From: Saccharopolyspora soli
GTDB lineage: Bacteria > Actinomycetota > Actinomycetes > Mycobacteriales > Pseudonocardiaceae
Length of the DNA stretch: 64,000 bases
Reading direction: 5' to 3'
Assembly: GCF_022678645.1 (NCBI RefSeq)
Contig: NZ_JALBWV010000046.1
Coordinates: forward strand, 1 to 64,000
Part shown: one piece after another, positions 9,278-17,533 of the stretch
Position numbering within the stretch: position 1 is the stretch's first letter
Layout: each line of letters starts with the position of its first letter
Position numbers and translations under genes: made by a program
Notes under the pieces: model-generated
The model's database searches: none
The model's input: only the letters and a program-made list of their open reading frames with translations
Told to the model about the DNA's origin: nothing

Positions 9278-9900
9278 GGAACGGGATCCTTGGAGTCTCG
9301 GCGCGCGCGGAGCAGTTCACGGGCCACGGGGATGAGGGAGAGCACGACGATGATTGCGATGATCGGCAGCAGGTAGGTGTCGATGTTCGGGATCTGACTG
9401 CCCAGCAGATACCCGGCGATCGGCACCCCGAGCGCCCACAGCAAGCCGCCGCCGACCTGCCAGACGGCGAAGGTGCGAGCCGGTACCCCGACCGCACCGG
9501 CCAGCGGATTGAGCACGGTCCGCACCAGCGGGATGAACCGGGCCAGCAGGACCGCTTTACCAACGCCGTAGCGTTCTAGTGCCTCCCGGGCTCGGGCGGT
9601 CGCCGCGTGCAGGCGCGGGCGGTCCGGTCGATCCAGCAGTGTCGGGCCCACGCGGCGGCCGATCAGATAACCGGTCTGCGCGCCGAGTACTGCACCCGCG
9701 GCCGCCGCTAGCAGGACCCACGGCAGCGACAGGTGCAGCGCGGCACCGGACGTTGTCGCGCACAGCAGGCCCGCGGTGAACAGCAGGGAGTCACCGGGCA
9801 GGAAGAAGCCGATCAGGAGCCCCGTTTCGGCGAACAGAACGACAGCGACGCCCAGCGGGCCGAAGGCCGCTAGGAGGCTGTGCGGGTCGAGTGGATTCAC
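9274..9900 (-). CDS. DedA-family membrane protein
   Basis: A 208-aa DedA/SNARE-associated (VTT) protein with four to five hydrophobic segments. The conserved ETGLLIGFFLPGDSLLFTAG and the RFIPLVRTVLNPLAGA segment are both clear. Some DedA proteins (UptA in Bacillus subtilis) translocate undecaprenyl phosphate back across the membrane. Being next to UppP, with a GTGA overlap, makes that role attractive here (inference). The start is GTG 9900, 36 bases after the histidine kinase stop. Confidence 0.9.
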   Translation of the reverse strand: MNPLDPHSLLAAFGPLGVAVVLFAETGLLIGFFLPGDSLLFTAGLLCATTSGAALHLSLPWVLLAAAAGAVLGAQTGYLIGRRVGPTLLDRPDRPRLHAATARAREALERYGVGKAVLLARFIPLVRTVLNPLAGAVGVPARTFAVWQVGGGLLWALGVPIAGYLLGSQIPNIDTYLLPIIAIIVVLSLIPVARELLRARRDSKDPVP

Positions 9901-9936
9901 GCATCGCAGTCTCGGGGTCGACGGGTTAACGGATTG

Positions 9937-11211
9937 CTAATCGATCGGCAGCAGCAGGGTGAAGGTGGGCGGTGCGGGTTTGCTCAACCACAGCCGCCCG
10001 CCTTCGGCTTCGGCCAGGCTGCGGGCCAGCGCCAGCCCAATGCCGTGTCCGGAGTCGGTGTCGTGCCGTCGGGCGAACAGGTCACGCTCCGCTCCGATGC
10101 CAGGGCCCTCGTCGGAAACGTCCACAGCCAGTGCGTCGCCCGCGTCACGTGCCGTGACGGTAACGGTTCCGCGGCCGTGGACGACCGCGTTGTCCGCCAG
10201 CACGGTGAGGATCTGGCGGATCGCGGCCGCGGCCGCGCGGGGTGCCGGGGCGTCTTCGACTGCGACGCGCAATTCCCGTCCGTGCGCAGCGAGCAGGCCG
10301 CGCCAGCTCTCTTCGATCTCCGTGAACAGCTCGTCCAGATCGGCCGTTTCGGGGCCGGAACCGGTGTCGCGGGCCAGGACCAGCAGATCGTTGATGGTGC
10401 GTTCCAGCCGATCAGCCGTGGCGATCCCGTCGCGGATCGCCACGCGGGCCTCGATGTCCGGGGAGTCCAGGGCCGCCTCCAGCTGGAGCCGCAGTCCGGT
10501 CAGCGGCGTGCGCAGCTGGTGGGAAGCGTTGGCGGAGAAGGCGCGTTCCCGGTCGAGCATCTCGCCGATGCGCTGCGCGGTGGTGTCCAGCGCGGCGCCG
10601 ACCGAGTCGATCTCGACGATCCCGGCGTTGCGGGCCCGCACCGTGAAGTCGCCCTCTCCCAGCCGCCGCGCCGCGATCGAAAGCTCCTCAAGCGGATGGG
10701 CGAGACGGGCGGCCATCCGGCGCGCGACCAGCCAGGTCAGGGCGACGGCCGCCACGGCCAGTCCCAGCATCGCCAGCCAGGTCACGCCGGTGCGCAGGTA
10801 GAACTCGGTGAGCGGGGCCGCCGCCCGGACCACGCCGACTTGGGCGCCGTTGTCGGTGACTGAGGTGGCGAACACCACGTCCCCGTCCGAGTTTCCCCGC
10901 GTCGGGTCGCCGCGGTAGGCCTCGGTCACGATCGCGTCGGCGGTCGCCGGACCGGAACCCGCCAGCAGCGCGCCGTCCCGCGAGTACACGCCGAGCTCGG
11001 TATCCGTGTCGGTCGCGGGTAGCTGGCGCACCTGCTGGTCGTGCGCGAGCGCGTCGGCGACCAACAGGGCCGCGGAGTCGGCAGCCCGCTCCAGCTCGGC
11101 CCGCTCGTCGTCCAGGTAGTACTTGGCGACACCGACCGCGAGCGGCAGCCCGAAGAGGCTGATCGCGAGCACCGCGGCTGCGACCGTCAGCGCGACGATC
11201 CGCTTGCGCAC
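9937..11211 (-). CDS. Two-component sensor histidine kinase
   Basis: A 424-aa membrane kinase. TM1 is at about residues 5-28, an extracytoplasmic sensor loop covers 30-140, TM2 is at 142-163, then HAMP to about 215. The phospho-acceptor is His231 in ASHQLRTPL. The ATPase domain has the N box (LADNAVVHG), G1 (DEGPGIG) and G2 (GHGIGLALAR). GTG 11211 is chosen because GGAGGAGG lies six bases upstream. The gene start overlaps the response-regulator end by 25 bases. The sensor loop is short and unassigned; downstream DedA and UppP genes suggest an envelope or lipid-carrier stress signal. Confidence 0.92.
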   Translation of the reverse strand: MRKRIVALTVAAAVLAISLFGLPLAVGVAKYYLDDERAELERAADSAALLVADALAHDQQVRQLPATDTDTELGVYSRDGALLAGSGPATADAIVTEAYRGDPTRGNSDGDVVFATSVTDNGAQVGVVRAAAPLTEFYLRTGVTWLAMLGLAVAAVALTWLVARRMAARLAHPLEELSIAARRLGEGDFTVRARNAGIVEIDSVGAALDTTAQRIGEMLDRERAFSANASHQLRTPLTGLRLQLEAALDSPDIEARVAIRDGIATADRLERTINDLLVLARDTGSGPETADLDELFTEIEESWRGLLAAHGRELRVAVEDAPAPRAAAAAIRQILTVLADNAVVHGRGTVTVTARDAGDALAVDVSDEGPGIGAERDLFARRHDTDSGHGIGLALARSLAEAEGGRLWLSKPAPPTFTLLLPID

Positions 11212-11909
11212 GACCCCTCCTCCGGATGTTCCAGCCGGTAGCCGTGACCGCGCAGCGTCGAGATCCGCGGGGCCTGATCGGCAGAGTCGGCGGCCTCGGC
11301 CAACTTGCGGCGCAGCGCCGCGATATGCACGTCGAGGGTCTTCGTCGAGCCATACCAGTGCGCGTCCCACACGTCGGTCATCAGCACGTCGCGGCTGACC
11401 GCGGCCCCCGGGGTCTCGGCGAGCCGCGCGAGGAGATCGAACTCCTTGGCACGCAACGGGATCTCGTGTCCGGCGAGGCTCGCCCGTCGCGCGGCGGTGT
11501 CCACCTGCAACGCGCCGACCGCGATCTGCGGGGCCCCGGCGCTGACCGGCCCGCGACGCAGGTGCGCGCGGACGCGGGCCAACAGCTCGGCGAGCCGAAC
11601 GGGTTTGGTGAGGTAGTCGTCGGCTCCGGCTTCCAGCCCGACGACCACGTCCATCTCGTCCTGGCGGGCGGTGAGGATCACCAGCACCGTCCGGGGCTGG
11701 CTGGCCCGCAGCCGACGGCAGACCTCGACCCCGTCGAGATCCGGCAGCCCGAGGTCGAGCAGCACGAGGTCGAAGTCATCGACGCCCGCGGCAGAGAGCC
11801 CGCCCGTACCGGTGGGCTCCCACCGCACGGTGAAGCCGTGCCGGCGCAGGCTCGACGCGAGAACCTGGCCGATCGTCTCGTCGTCCTCGACCACAAGTAA
11901 CCGCGACAT
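11187..11909 (-). CDS. OmpR-family response regulator
   Basis: A 240-aa regulator with a receiver domain (residues 1-115; acidic pair E8-D9-D10, phospho-acceptor Asp52 in LLDLGLPD, lysine in YLTKPVR) and an OmpR-type winged helix at about 130-228. It is the first gene of the operon response regulator, kinase, DedA, UppP. The divergent neighbour at 12123 encodes a secreted protein, so the 213-base gap may hold promoters in both directions. Confidence 0.94.
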   Translation of the reverse strand: MSRLLVVEDDETIGQVLASSLRRHGFTVRWEPTGTGGLSAAGVDDFDLVLLDLGLPDLDGVEVCRRLRASQPRTVLVILTARQDEMDVVVGLEAGADDYLTKPVRLAELLARVRAHLRRGPVSAGAPQIAVGALQVDTAARRASLAGHEIPLRAKEFDLLARLAETPGAAVSRDVLMTDVWDAHWYGSTKTLDVHIAALRRKLAEAADSADQAPRISTLRGHGYRLEHPEEGSCASGSSR

Positions 11910-12122
11910 GAGCGCAGGGTAGACCGAGCGCGGATAGGAGCGTCGGTGCCGCGTTGCCCCGACGACAAGTCACCGTGGCTTGCTCGCTCATGTCGTTTTC
12001 ATCACGCCGGGCTATGCGGGAGGCGGCGGTGCAACGCTGCGCTCGCTGCTTCCGCGGTGAATTTGCCACTGGCTAATCTTGCCCTTTCCCGTTGCATACC
12101 CAGGCGTTTCTACCGTCAGGGC

Positions 12123-13337
12123 ATGAAGATGCGCGGACGGACCTTAGCCCTGGCGATGGCCGCACTGCTGATCTATCCCGGGGTGACCTACGCCCGGGCG
12201 CTGACGTATCCGGGAAATGCGTCCTTCAGCGTGCGCACGGTCGACTGGGTGCGCTCCATCGGTCTCGGCGGTGTCGTGAACTCGATCGAGAACTGGTGGT
12301 ACACGCGACATCCGCCGTCGGCGGCCCCGCCGTCGGCTGGGGCCCTGCCGCAGGCGGATCCGTTGGGCCAGGGTCCGGTGTCGGGTCTGCGGCCCGCGGA
12401 CCTGCCGGTGTCGGCCTCCTCGCTGCCGGGCGAGGGGAAGTGGATACCGGGTGCACGCGTGCCCAGCGGCGCGACCGCCGACTACACCACGTTCATCCGG
12501 CCTGATCCCGCGCATGCCAGTGTGGTGGCCGGGGTAGCTTGGCTGAACCAGCGTCTGGTGCGGACGAAGCTGATCACCGGGACGAAGGAACCGCGTGGGG
12601 CGGCCGGGCCGGACGGGGGAACGGTGCCGAACGCATGGCGGTCAAGCCTGCTGGCGACGTTCAACTCCGGTTTCAAGATGAAGGACTGCACCTGCGGCGT
12701 CTACGCCGACGGTGTGCAGAGCCCGCCGCTGCAAGACGGCGCCGCTTCGGTGATCGTGCACACCGACGGCACGGTGTCGGTCGCGCAGTGGGGTCGTGAT
12801 GCGGTCCTGGGGCCGGATGTCCAGGCCGTGCGGCAGAACCTGGATCTGGTGGTGGACAACGGTGCACCGGTACCGGGGCTGCAGGAGAACCCGGCCGGGC
12901 ATTGGGGTAGCGCGAGCAACCAGTTCCAGTTCACCTGGCGTTCCGGCATCGGGACTGATCGGTCCGGCAATTTGATCTACGTGGCGGGCGACAAGCTCAC
13001 GCTCACGACACTGGCCGCCGCAATGGTACAGGCCGGGATCGTGCGCGGGATGGAGCTCGACATCCACTCGCAGATGGTCACGTTCGCCACCTATCGGCCG
13101 GACCTCCCGGGCACCGCATCGACGAAACTACTGCCCACCATGAGCGGGGCCGCCGACCGCTATCTGAAACCGGACCAACGTGACTTCTTCGCGGTCGCCC
13201 TGAAAACCGCGAATGAGACGCGCAGTACCCGTAATTCGCCCAACCGCCGGAGTTCGACCGCGTCGCGGTGGGACGCGACCGGCCGCACTGCACCGCTCGG
13301 ACTCAGCCCCGCACCCGGCCATCCCCTGATGCATTGA
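12123..13337 (+). CDS. Secreted phosphodiester-glycosidase-like protein
   Basis: A 404-aa protein with an N-terminal signal sequence (KMRGRTLALAMAALLIYPG). A proline-rich linker at about 60-85 is followed by a domain resembling the phosphodiester glycosidase (NAGPA-like) family, with FNSGFK, the DNGAP region and the segment around GMELDIHSQMVTFATY near the C-terminus. Family members hydrolyse N-acetylglucosamine-1-phosphodiesters; the substrate here is unknown. The last 45 residues after RDFFAVALKTA are basic and low in hydrophobic residues. The same frame continues after the stop into a terminase remnant, so this tail may be a recombination product rather than native sequence. Confidence 0.75.
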   Translation: MKMRGRTLALAMAALLIYPGVTYARALTYPGNASFSVRTVDWVRSIGLGGVVNSIENWWYTRHPPSAAPPSAGALPQADPLGQGPVSGLRPADLPVSASSLPGEGKWIPGARVPSGATADYTTFIRPDPAHASVVAGVAWLNQRLVRTKLITGTKEPRGAAGPDGGTVPNAWRSSLLATFNSGFKMKDCTCGVYADGVQSPPLQDGAASVIVHTDGTVSVAQWGRDAVLGPDVQAVRQNLDLVVDNGAPVPGLQENPAGHWGSASNQFQFTWRSGIGTDRSGNLIYVAGDKLTLTTLAAAMVQAGIVRGMELDIHSQMVTFATYRPDLPGTASTKLLPTMSGAADRYLKPDQRDFFAVALKTANETRSTRNSPNRRSSTASRWDATGRTAPLGLSPAPGHPLMH

Positions 13338-13590
13338 GCGGCACGCGCGGAACTTGTGGTGCTGGCCGCGTACTGCGAGACGTGGGCGCGGTTCGTCGAG
13401 GCGACCCGGGACGTACAGGCCAACGGGCTGACGATCGTGAACCGGTCGACCCGCAAGGACGGCACCGAATCCGAGTGGACCACCACGAATCCGGCGGTCG
13501 GGATCGCGAAAGCGGCCGGGACGGAACTGCGTGGGTTTGCGGCGCACTTCGGGCTGACACCGTCGACTGAGGTCGCCCCACCCGTCGCGC
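13338..13590 (+). pseudogene. Remnant of P27-type phage terminase small subunit
   Basis: Directly after the preceding stop, in the same frame, a stretch of about 75 codons reads like the C-terminal half of a P27-family terminase small subunit. It contains LAAYCETWARFVEA, then a valine/glycine-rich strand, NPAVGIAKAAGTELRGFAAH, and ends with FGLTPS. No start, ribosome-binding site or N-terminal half is present, and the frame then dissolves. It is a decayed fragment of a prophage or integrative element. Confidence 0.7.
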
Positions 13591-13948
13591 GCTGGTGTGG
13601 CTGTTCCCCGACGACGTTGACACCGGCCGACCGGCGTGGTTGTCGAAGCTGCCTGGTGACAACCATCGTTTATGGCCCGCTGCAGGGTGCGGTGAACCAC
13701 GGTGAGCCACACGGCGAGATGCGTATCACCGCAGCTCAGCGCGATCAGCTACGCTCCAGCACGGCTAGATCCGGAAACGTCCAAGTGTCGGTTCGAACCC
13801 GACCGGGGGCACACATCCTCGCAGGTGGGCCTTCTCGTGGTGTTCGGGGCCATGGCGTTGCACCAGGGCGAGACCGGACGATCGGATCTTCGTGCATCCG
13901 CATGAGCGGACAGCGTCGGAAGAGTGCGGAACGGGCCATTGGCCAGCT
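13591..13948. other. Integration scar without intact genes
   Basis: No intact gene. A short coding-like run (about 13592-13690; ALVWLFPDDVDTG and onward) sits out of frame with the terminase remnant and is not identified. It is followed at 13785-13813 by the 3' end of a tRNA. The stretch ends at the stop of the convergent hydrolase. It is best read as the scar of a lost mobile element. Confidence 0.6.
13785..13813 (+). other. tRNA 3'-end fragment, probable attachment-site remnant
   Basis: GTCGG-TTCGAAC-CCGAC (13787-13803) folds as a perfect T arm, followed by CGGGGGCA like the 3' acceptor strand. No matching 5' acceptor strand, D arm or anticodon arm lies at the right distance upstream, so it is not a complete tRNA. 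Integrases commonly leave such a copied 3' end at one element boundary, and a terminase remnant lies just upstream. Confidence 0.6.
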
Positions 13949-14884
13949 TCACTTGGATTCGATCCTGCCCATCGGGGCGGTGCTCTCCGACAAGGCCTGC
14001 TGGGCTGCCGTCCAGCTTGAATCCTCGATACCGAGTGCACGGCGGAGGTAGGCCCAGGTGACGCGCTGGATCAGGGCGACACGTTCAGGGTTTTCGTCCG
14101 TTGTTTCCTTGACCTCGTAACCGGTGATCCCGCCGAGCGAGTGTTCGGCTCCGAACAGAATGAGCAGGCTCTTGTCACCCGGGCTCAGGAAGTACGGGTC
14201 GGCGAGCCACTCCGGTCCCCTGACGGACAGCGGGGAGTCGTCCTTGTCCCCGGCGACTACTAGGGCCGGTGTGGTCATGTTCGCGAAGTTCGGGTTCATG
14301 AACGGGAAGTTCTCGACTGCGAATGGCGTCAGGTCGGCTCCGCCCTTTCCTGCCGTGGCGAGCAGCACGCCCGCTTTGATCCGCGAGTCGGACAGGTCCT
14401 CTTCCTTCTTGCTCACCGGATCGAGGACGCGCAGGCCCAGCAGATTGCCCGCTGTCTGGCCGCCGAAGGAGTGTCCGGCCGCGGCGATGCGGCTTCGGTC
14501 GAGGCGACCGCTGAGACCGGGAACGGCAGCTTCCAGCAGATCGAGCTGGTCGAGGATGCGTTTCATGTCCTCGACGCGCAACCGCCAGAGCCGTGGTGTG
14601 CGTGGATCTTCCTGGGGAAGGGCCACACCCCTGGAGTCGAGATGGGTGGGCTGAATCACCACGAAGCCGTGAGCAGCCCAGAAGTCGACCAAGGGGCCGT
14701 AGCCGTCCAGTGACGAGCCGAATCCGTGGGAGAAGAGGATGATCGGCAGTCCGCTCCCGGCCGTCGGCGCCGAGATCTTCACCCGCAAGTCCGCACCACG
14801 GCCCGGTGCTTCCAGCACTACGGGCTTCACCGAGACGATTGGAGTGGGTGCGCTGACGGCCGTCGCCGTGTCAGATTCGGTCAT
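13949..14884 (-). CDS. Alpha/beta hydrolase (chlorophyllase/PAF-hydrolase-like)
   Basis: A 311-aa alpha/beta hydrolase without a signal peptide. The oxyanion region is FSHGFGSSLDGY, the nucleophile serine sits in AAGHSFGGQ, the acid is probably in VVAGDKDD, and the histidine in FGAEHSLGG. The arrangement resembles dienelactone-hydrolase or platelet-activating-factor-acetylhydrolase relatives that act on esters. It is divergent from an HxlR regulator 143 bases away and is the likely target of that regulator. ATG 14884 has an AAGGAAG-type site. Confidence 0.88.
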   Translation of the reverse strand: MTESDTATAVSAPTPIVSVKPVVLEAPGRGADLRVKISAPTAGSGLPIILFSHGFGSSLDGYGPLVDFWAAHGFVVIQPTHLDSRGVALPQEDPRTPRLWRLRVEDMKRILDQLDLLEAAVPGLSGRLDRSRIAAAGHSFGGQTAGNLLGLRVLDPVSKKEEDLSDSRIKAGVLLATAGKGGADLTPFAVENFPFMNPNFANMTTPALVVAGDKDDSPLSVRGPEWLADPYFLSPGDKSLLILFGAEHSLGGITGYEVKETTDENPERVALIQRVTWAYLRRALGIEDSSWTAAQQALSESTAPMGRIESK

Positions 14885-15027
14885 GGGAAGACTTCCTTCT
14901 AGCTGGTTCGCGGTTGAGGTGGCAGGAGTATCGGGGGTCGCAAGTGGTCTCGGTGCCGTTGTGGTTCTCTTCGGTAACTACGGTTGATCCTGTCCCGCCC
15001 GCGTACCAGCTACAAGAAGGAAGTTCG

Positions 15028-15450
15028 ATGTCACCCACGCACACCGAGGTAACCGCCGCACCCGCCGACCGCGATCCCGGCGGGCACGAAGATCGCCCGG
15101 ACTGCGGGATGCGCGATGTGCTGGACCGCATCGGGGACAAGTGGTCGGTACTCGTGATCGTTGAGCTCGCCGGTGGGCCGCGCCGATTCCGTGAACTGCA
15201 ACGCGCGATCGACGGCATCTCCCAGCGCATGCTCACCCTCACAGTGCGCAGGCTGGAACGCGACGGACTCGTCCTCCGCACCGCGTACCCGACCGTCCCA
15301 GCTCAGGTTGACTACCGCCTGACCGAGACCGGGACCAGCCTGACCCAGCTGGTCAAAGCGCTCGCCGACTGGTCTCTCGCCCATCGCGCCGTCATTGCCG
15401 AGGCCCGGCACCAGTACGACCAGACCCACCCCGACCACGACATTCGCTAG
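15028..15450 (+). CDS. HxlR-family transcriptional regulator
   Basis: A 140-aa winged-helix regulator of the HxlR/YodB family. The DNA-binding core covers about residues 26-120, with IGDKWSVLVIVELAGG and FRELQRAIDGISQRMLT. Cys26, just before the first helix (DCGMRDVLDRIG), matches the redox- or electrophile-sensing cysteine of YodB and HypR. The start is ATG 15028 with AAGGAAG upstream. It is divergent to the alpha/beta hydrolase and so probably represses that gene in response to an electrophile or ester-derived compound (inference). Confidence 0.9.
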   Translation: MSPTHTEVTAAPADRDPGGHEDRPDCGMRDVLDRIGDKWSVLVIVELAGGPRRFRELQRAIDGISQRMLTLTVRRLERDGLVLRTAYPTVPAQVDYRLTETGTSLTQLVKALADWSLAHRAVIAEARHQYDQTHPDHDIR

Positions 15451-15625
15451 CGCGTACCGATCACTACCGATTGTCCACCGCGGGCACTCAGGTATTGATA
15501 GTCCGCACTGTTGGTCGGCAGCTGATCGAGATGCTCCGATTTTCGTTCGAATGTAGGGTATTTGACGGTCTGTCCGGCGATTCGGCGGAGGCGAATCGAT
15601 CACTTCACAGGCGTTGGGGGAAATC

Positions 15626-15931
15626 GTGGACGATGGTATTCGGGAACTGTTCAGAGTTCGCGACGAGGCCGTGCGCAAGCGGGATCCGGAGCAGTTTCTT
15701 TCAACTCAACTGGTTGATGTGCCGTTTGCGGCCAGTGAAAGTTATCTGTCGATCGACGATATGACGACCGAGGTGCTCCATGCGCAAGAGGAGTCGGATG
15801 GTGCCACCGCGGTCTTTGTCAGGGAGACTTACGTGAGCAGCAAGAAGGAGCAGAAGTCGCCCCGATCCGCCTTCTTGATCTACTTCCTCGTCAATACCGG
15901 TGGCAAGTGGAAGGTCTACCGGGTTCGATAA
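15626..15931 (+). CDS. Small NTF2-like protein of the RiPP cassette
   Basis: A 101-aa protein that looks like an NTF2/SnoaL-type fold: two N-terminal helices (IRELFRVRDEAVRKRD) and then beta strands ending in GGKWKVYRVR. No catalytic motif is visible. GTG 15626 is chosen over an upstream in-frame TTG (15614) because GGGGGA lies six bases before it. It is 86 bases upstream of the radical SAM gene, in DNA of lower G+C than the surroundings (about 53% in one hand-counted 60-base line). It may be an accessory or immunity protein of the radical SAM system. Confidence 0.65.
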   Translation: MDDGIRELFRVRDEAVRKRDPEQFLSTQLVDVPFAASESYLSIDDMTTEVLHAQEESDGATAVFVRETYVSSKKEQKSPRSAFLIYFLVNTGGKWKVYRVR

Positions 15932-16017
15932 CTGCTCGTCCACGCCTGGTGGGACGGGTCGTGCCTGTCGATGATCGCGCACGTCGACGGCGTGTTGTGA
16001 AGATTTCAGGGGGCGCA

Positions 16018-16983
16018 ATGAATCTTGGCGATCGCATCGCGAAAAATGCGGATGACGTCGATCGAGAAGGTCGTGGTCTTGATTTTCTGTGGGTGGAGCT
16101 CACCAACCGGTGCAATCTGAGATGTGTTCACTGCTACACCGAGTCCCATCCGGCCAGCGGACACCGCGACGTGCTGACCGCAGTGGATTATGAGTCCCTC
16201 ATGGTGGATGCGTACCGCATCGGCTGTCGCAGGATCCAGTTCATCGGAGGAGAACCGCAGCTCAGTCGCGACTTCATGAGGCTGCTCTCGCGTGCCAACG
16301 AGATCGGATTCGAATTCATCGAGGTGTTCACGAATCTGACCAGACTGACCGAGGACGTGCTCCGCTTCGCGGAGCTCAACGGGATATGCTTCGCGACTTC
16401 GGTCTACTCGTACGATCCGGCTGCGCATGATGCGATCACCACGGTGAGAACCAGTCATGCGCGTACCATCGCGAATCTCAAACGGTTGATCAACAGTGGT
16501 GTGACCACCCGAGCTGCGATGATCAATATTCGACAGGACGAGTCGGAGATCGGGCGAACCAGGCAGTTCCTGGAAGATCTTGGCGTCGGGAGCGTGCGCG
16601 GGTCCCATGTTCGGGAGTTCGGACGCGGCGAAGCGGTCACAGGCGGACGAGCTCGCATGTCCGCGCTCTGCGGTCATTGTTGGGATGGCAAGCTCTGCGT
16701 GGCACCCGACGGAGTTGTCTACCCGTGCGTCATGGCTCGGCAATGGCCGGTTGGCAACATTCTCGACGAGTCGCTCGCCGAAATTGTCGATGGAATGCGT
16801 CTCAAGGATACGCGCAAAGATATCTTCGAAACCGCCTGGCTTCCGAAGATCGATGATTGCGCCCCTTGCGAGCAGAGCTGCGATCCGGATTCCTCGTCTT
16901 GCTCCCCGCATTACTGCAACCCGACGCAATGCCCGCAGTCCTGCACTCCGCAGTGGGACTGCATGCCGGATGTGCCGCGGTGA
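16018..16983 (+). CDS. Radical SAM/SPASM peptide-modifying enzyme
   Basis: A 321-aa radical SAM enzyme. The [4Fe-4S]-SAM motif is Cys32-x3-Cys36-x2-Cys39 in RCNLRCVHC; GGEP follows at about residue 77. A SPASM-type auxiliary-cluster domain begins at Cys218 (CGHCWDGKLC, then VVYPC). The C-terminus from Cys281 carries CAPCEQSC and then five more cysteines spaced 4, 4, 3 and 5 residues apart, more than SPASM needs. ATG 16018 follows a GGGGG site. The next gene encodes a cysteine-rich 100-aa peptide, so thioether or other crosslinking of that peptide is expected. Sampled 60-base lines are about 58-60% G+C against about 73% in a backbone line. Confidence 0.9.
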   Translation: MNLGDRIAKNADDVDREGRGLDFLWVELTNRCNLRCVHCYTESHPASGHRDVLTAVDYESLMVDAYRIGCRRIQFIGGEPQLSRDFMRLLSRANEIGFEFIEVFTNLTRLTEDVLRFAELNGICFATSVYSYDPAAHDAITTVRTSHARTIANLKRLINSGVTTRAAMINIRQDESEIGRTRQFLEDLGVGSVRGSHVREFGRGEAVTGGRARMSALCGHCWDGKLCVAPDGVVYPCVMARQWPVGNILDESLAEIVDGMRLKDTRKDIFETAWLPKIDDCAPCEQSCDPDSSSCSPHYCNPTQCPQSCTPQWDCMPDVPR

Positions 16984-17195
16984 CGCCGGGTTGCGCGAAG
17001 GACATCCGACATCCGCGGCAGTCGTCGAGTCGCGCGTCATGGAGCGTGCGCACGACCGCGAAAGTGCCGATGCGGCATATTCCAATTCGTCCCGCAAGGA
17101 CCAAAGTCTCTATTATGAATGGTCTGGCTCTGCCAGCCTTGGGGCGCTTGCTTCTGAAGACCTGGGGATATGGCTTCGGCACGGGGGAGTTCGCG

Positions 17196-17498
17196 ATGAA
17201 CGAGTCACCAGCCACCAAAACTTCAACAATGGCGCCGGAACCGCTTGCTCGACTGGAAAAGGAAATTTCCGAACACGTCGAGGCGATCCATGCGGCCAGC
17301 CTCGCCTACCTGGAACGCCTGGCTGAATACGGGGAGAACAAGCCACAAGGTGTGGAGATTACGATCGGCGCCGGGCCTGAGGGCGTGAGTCATGATCATC
17401 ACACGCGGATGTACTGCTGGGATGCCAGATATATCTGCGGCCACGGCTCCAACGGCTACATCTATTGCACTCGCCGGGTGTGCCAACTGGAGGAATGA
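17196..17498 (+). CDS. Putative RiPP precursor peptide
   Basis: A 100-aa peptide. Residues 1-50 are a helical, glutamate-rich leader-like segment (PEPLARLEKEISEHVEAIH). A linker with GVEITIGAGPEG follows, then HDHH at 66-69 and a core-like region with cysteines at 74, 81, 91 and 96, each near an aromatic residue (YCW, YIC, YIYC). GGGGGAG lies six bases before ATG 17196, which fixes the start. It is 212 bases downstream of the radical SAM gene on the same strand. No characterised precursor family is recognised. Mature product and cleavage site are unknown. Confidence 0.75.
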   Translation: MNESPATKTSTMAPEPLARLEKEISEHVEAIHAASLAYLERLAEYGENKPQGVEITIGAGPEGVSHDHHTRMYCWDARYICGHGSNGYIYCTRRVCQLEE

Positions 17499-17533
17499 GC
17501 CAGGCCGACCAGTGGTAGGGAAATGCGCTGGGT

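Noticed and set aside
13741..13813. Complete tRNA gene
   Set aside because: Only the T arm and 3' acceptor strand fit; no matching 5' acceptor, D arm or anticodon stem at the right distance.
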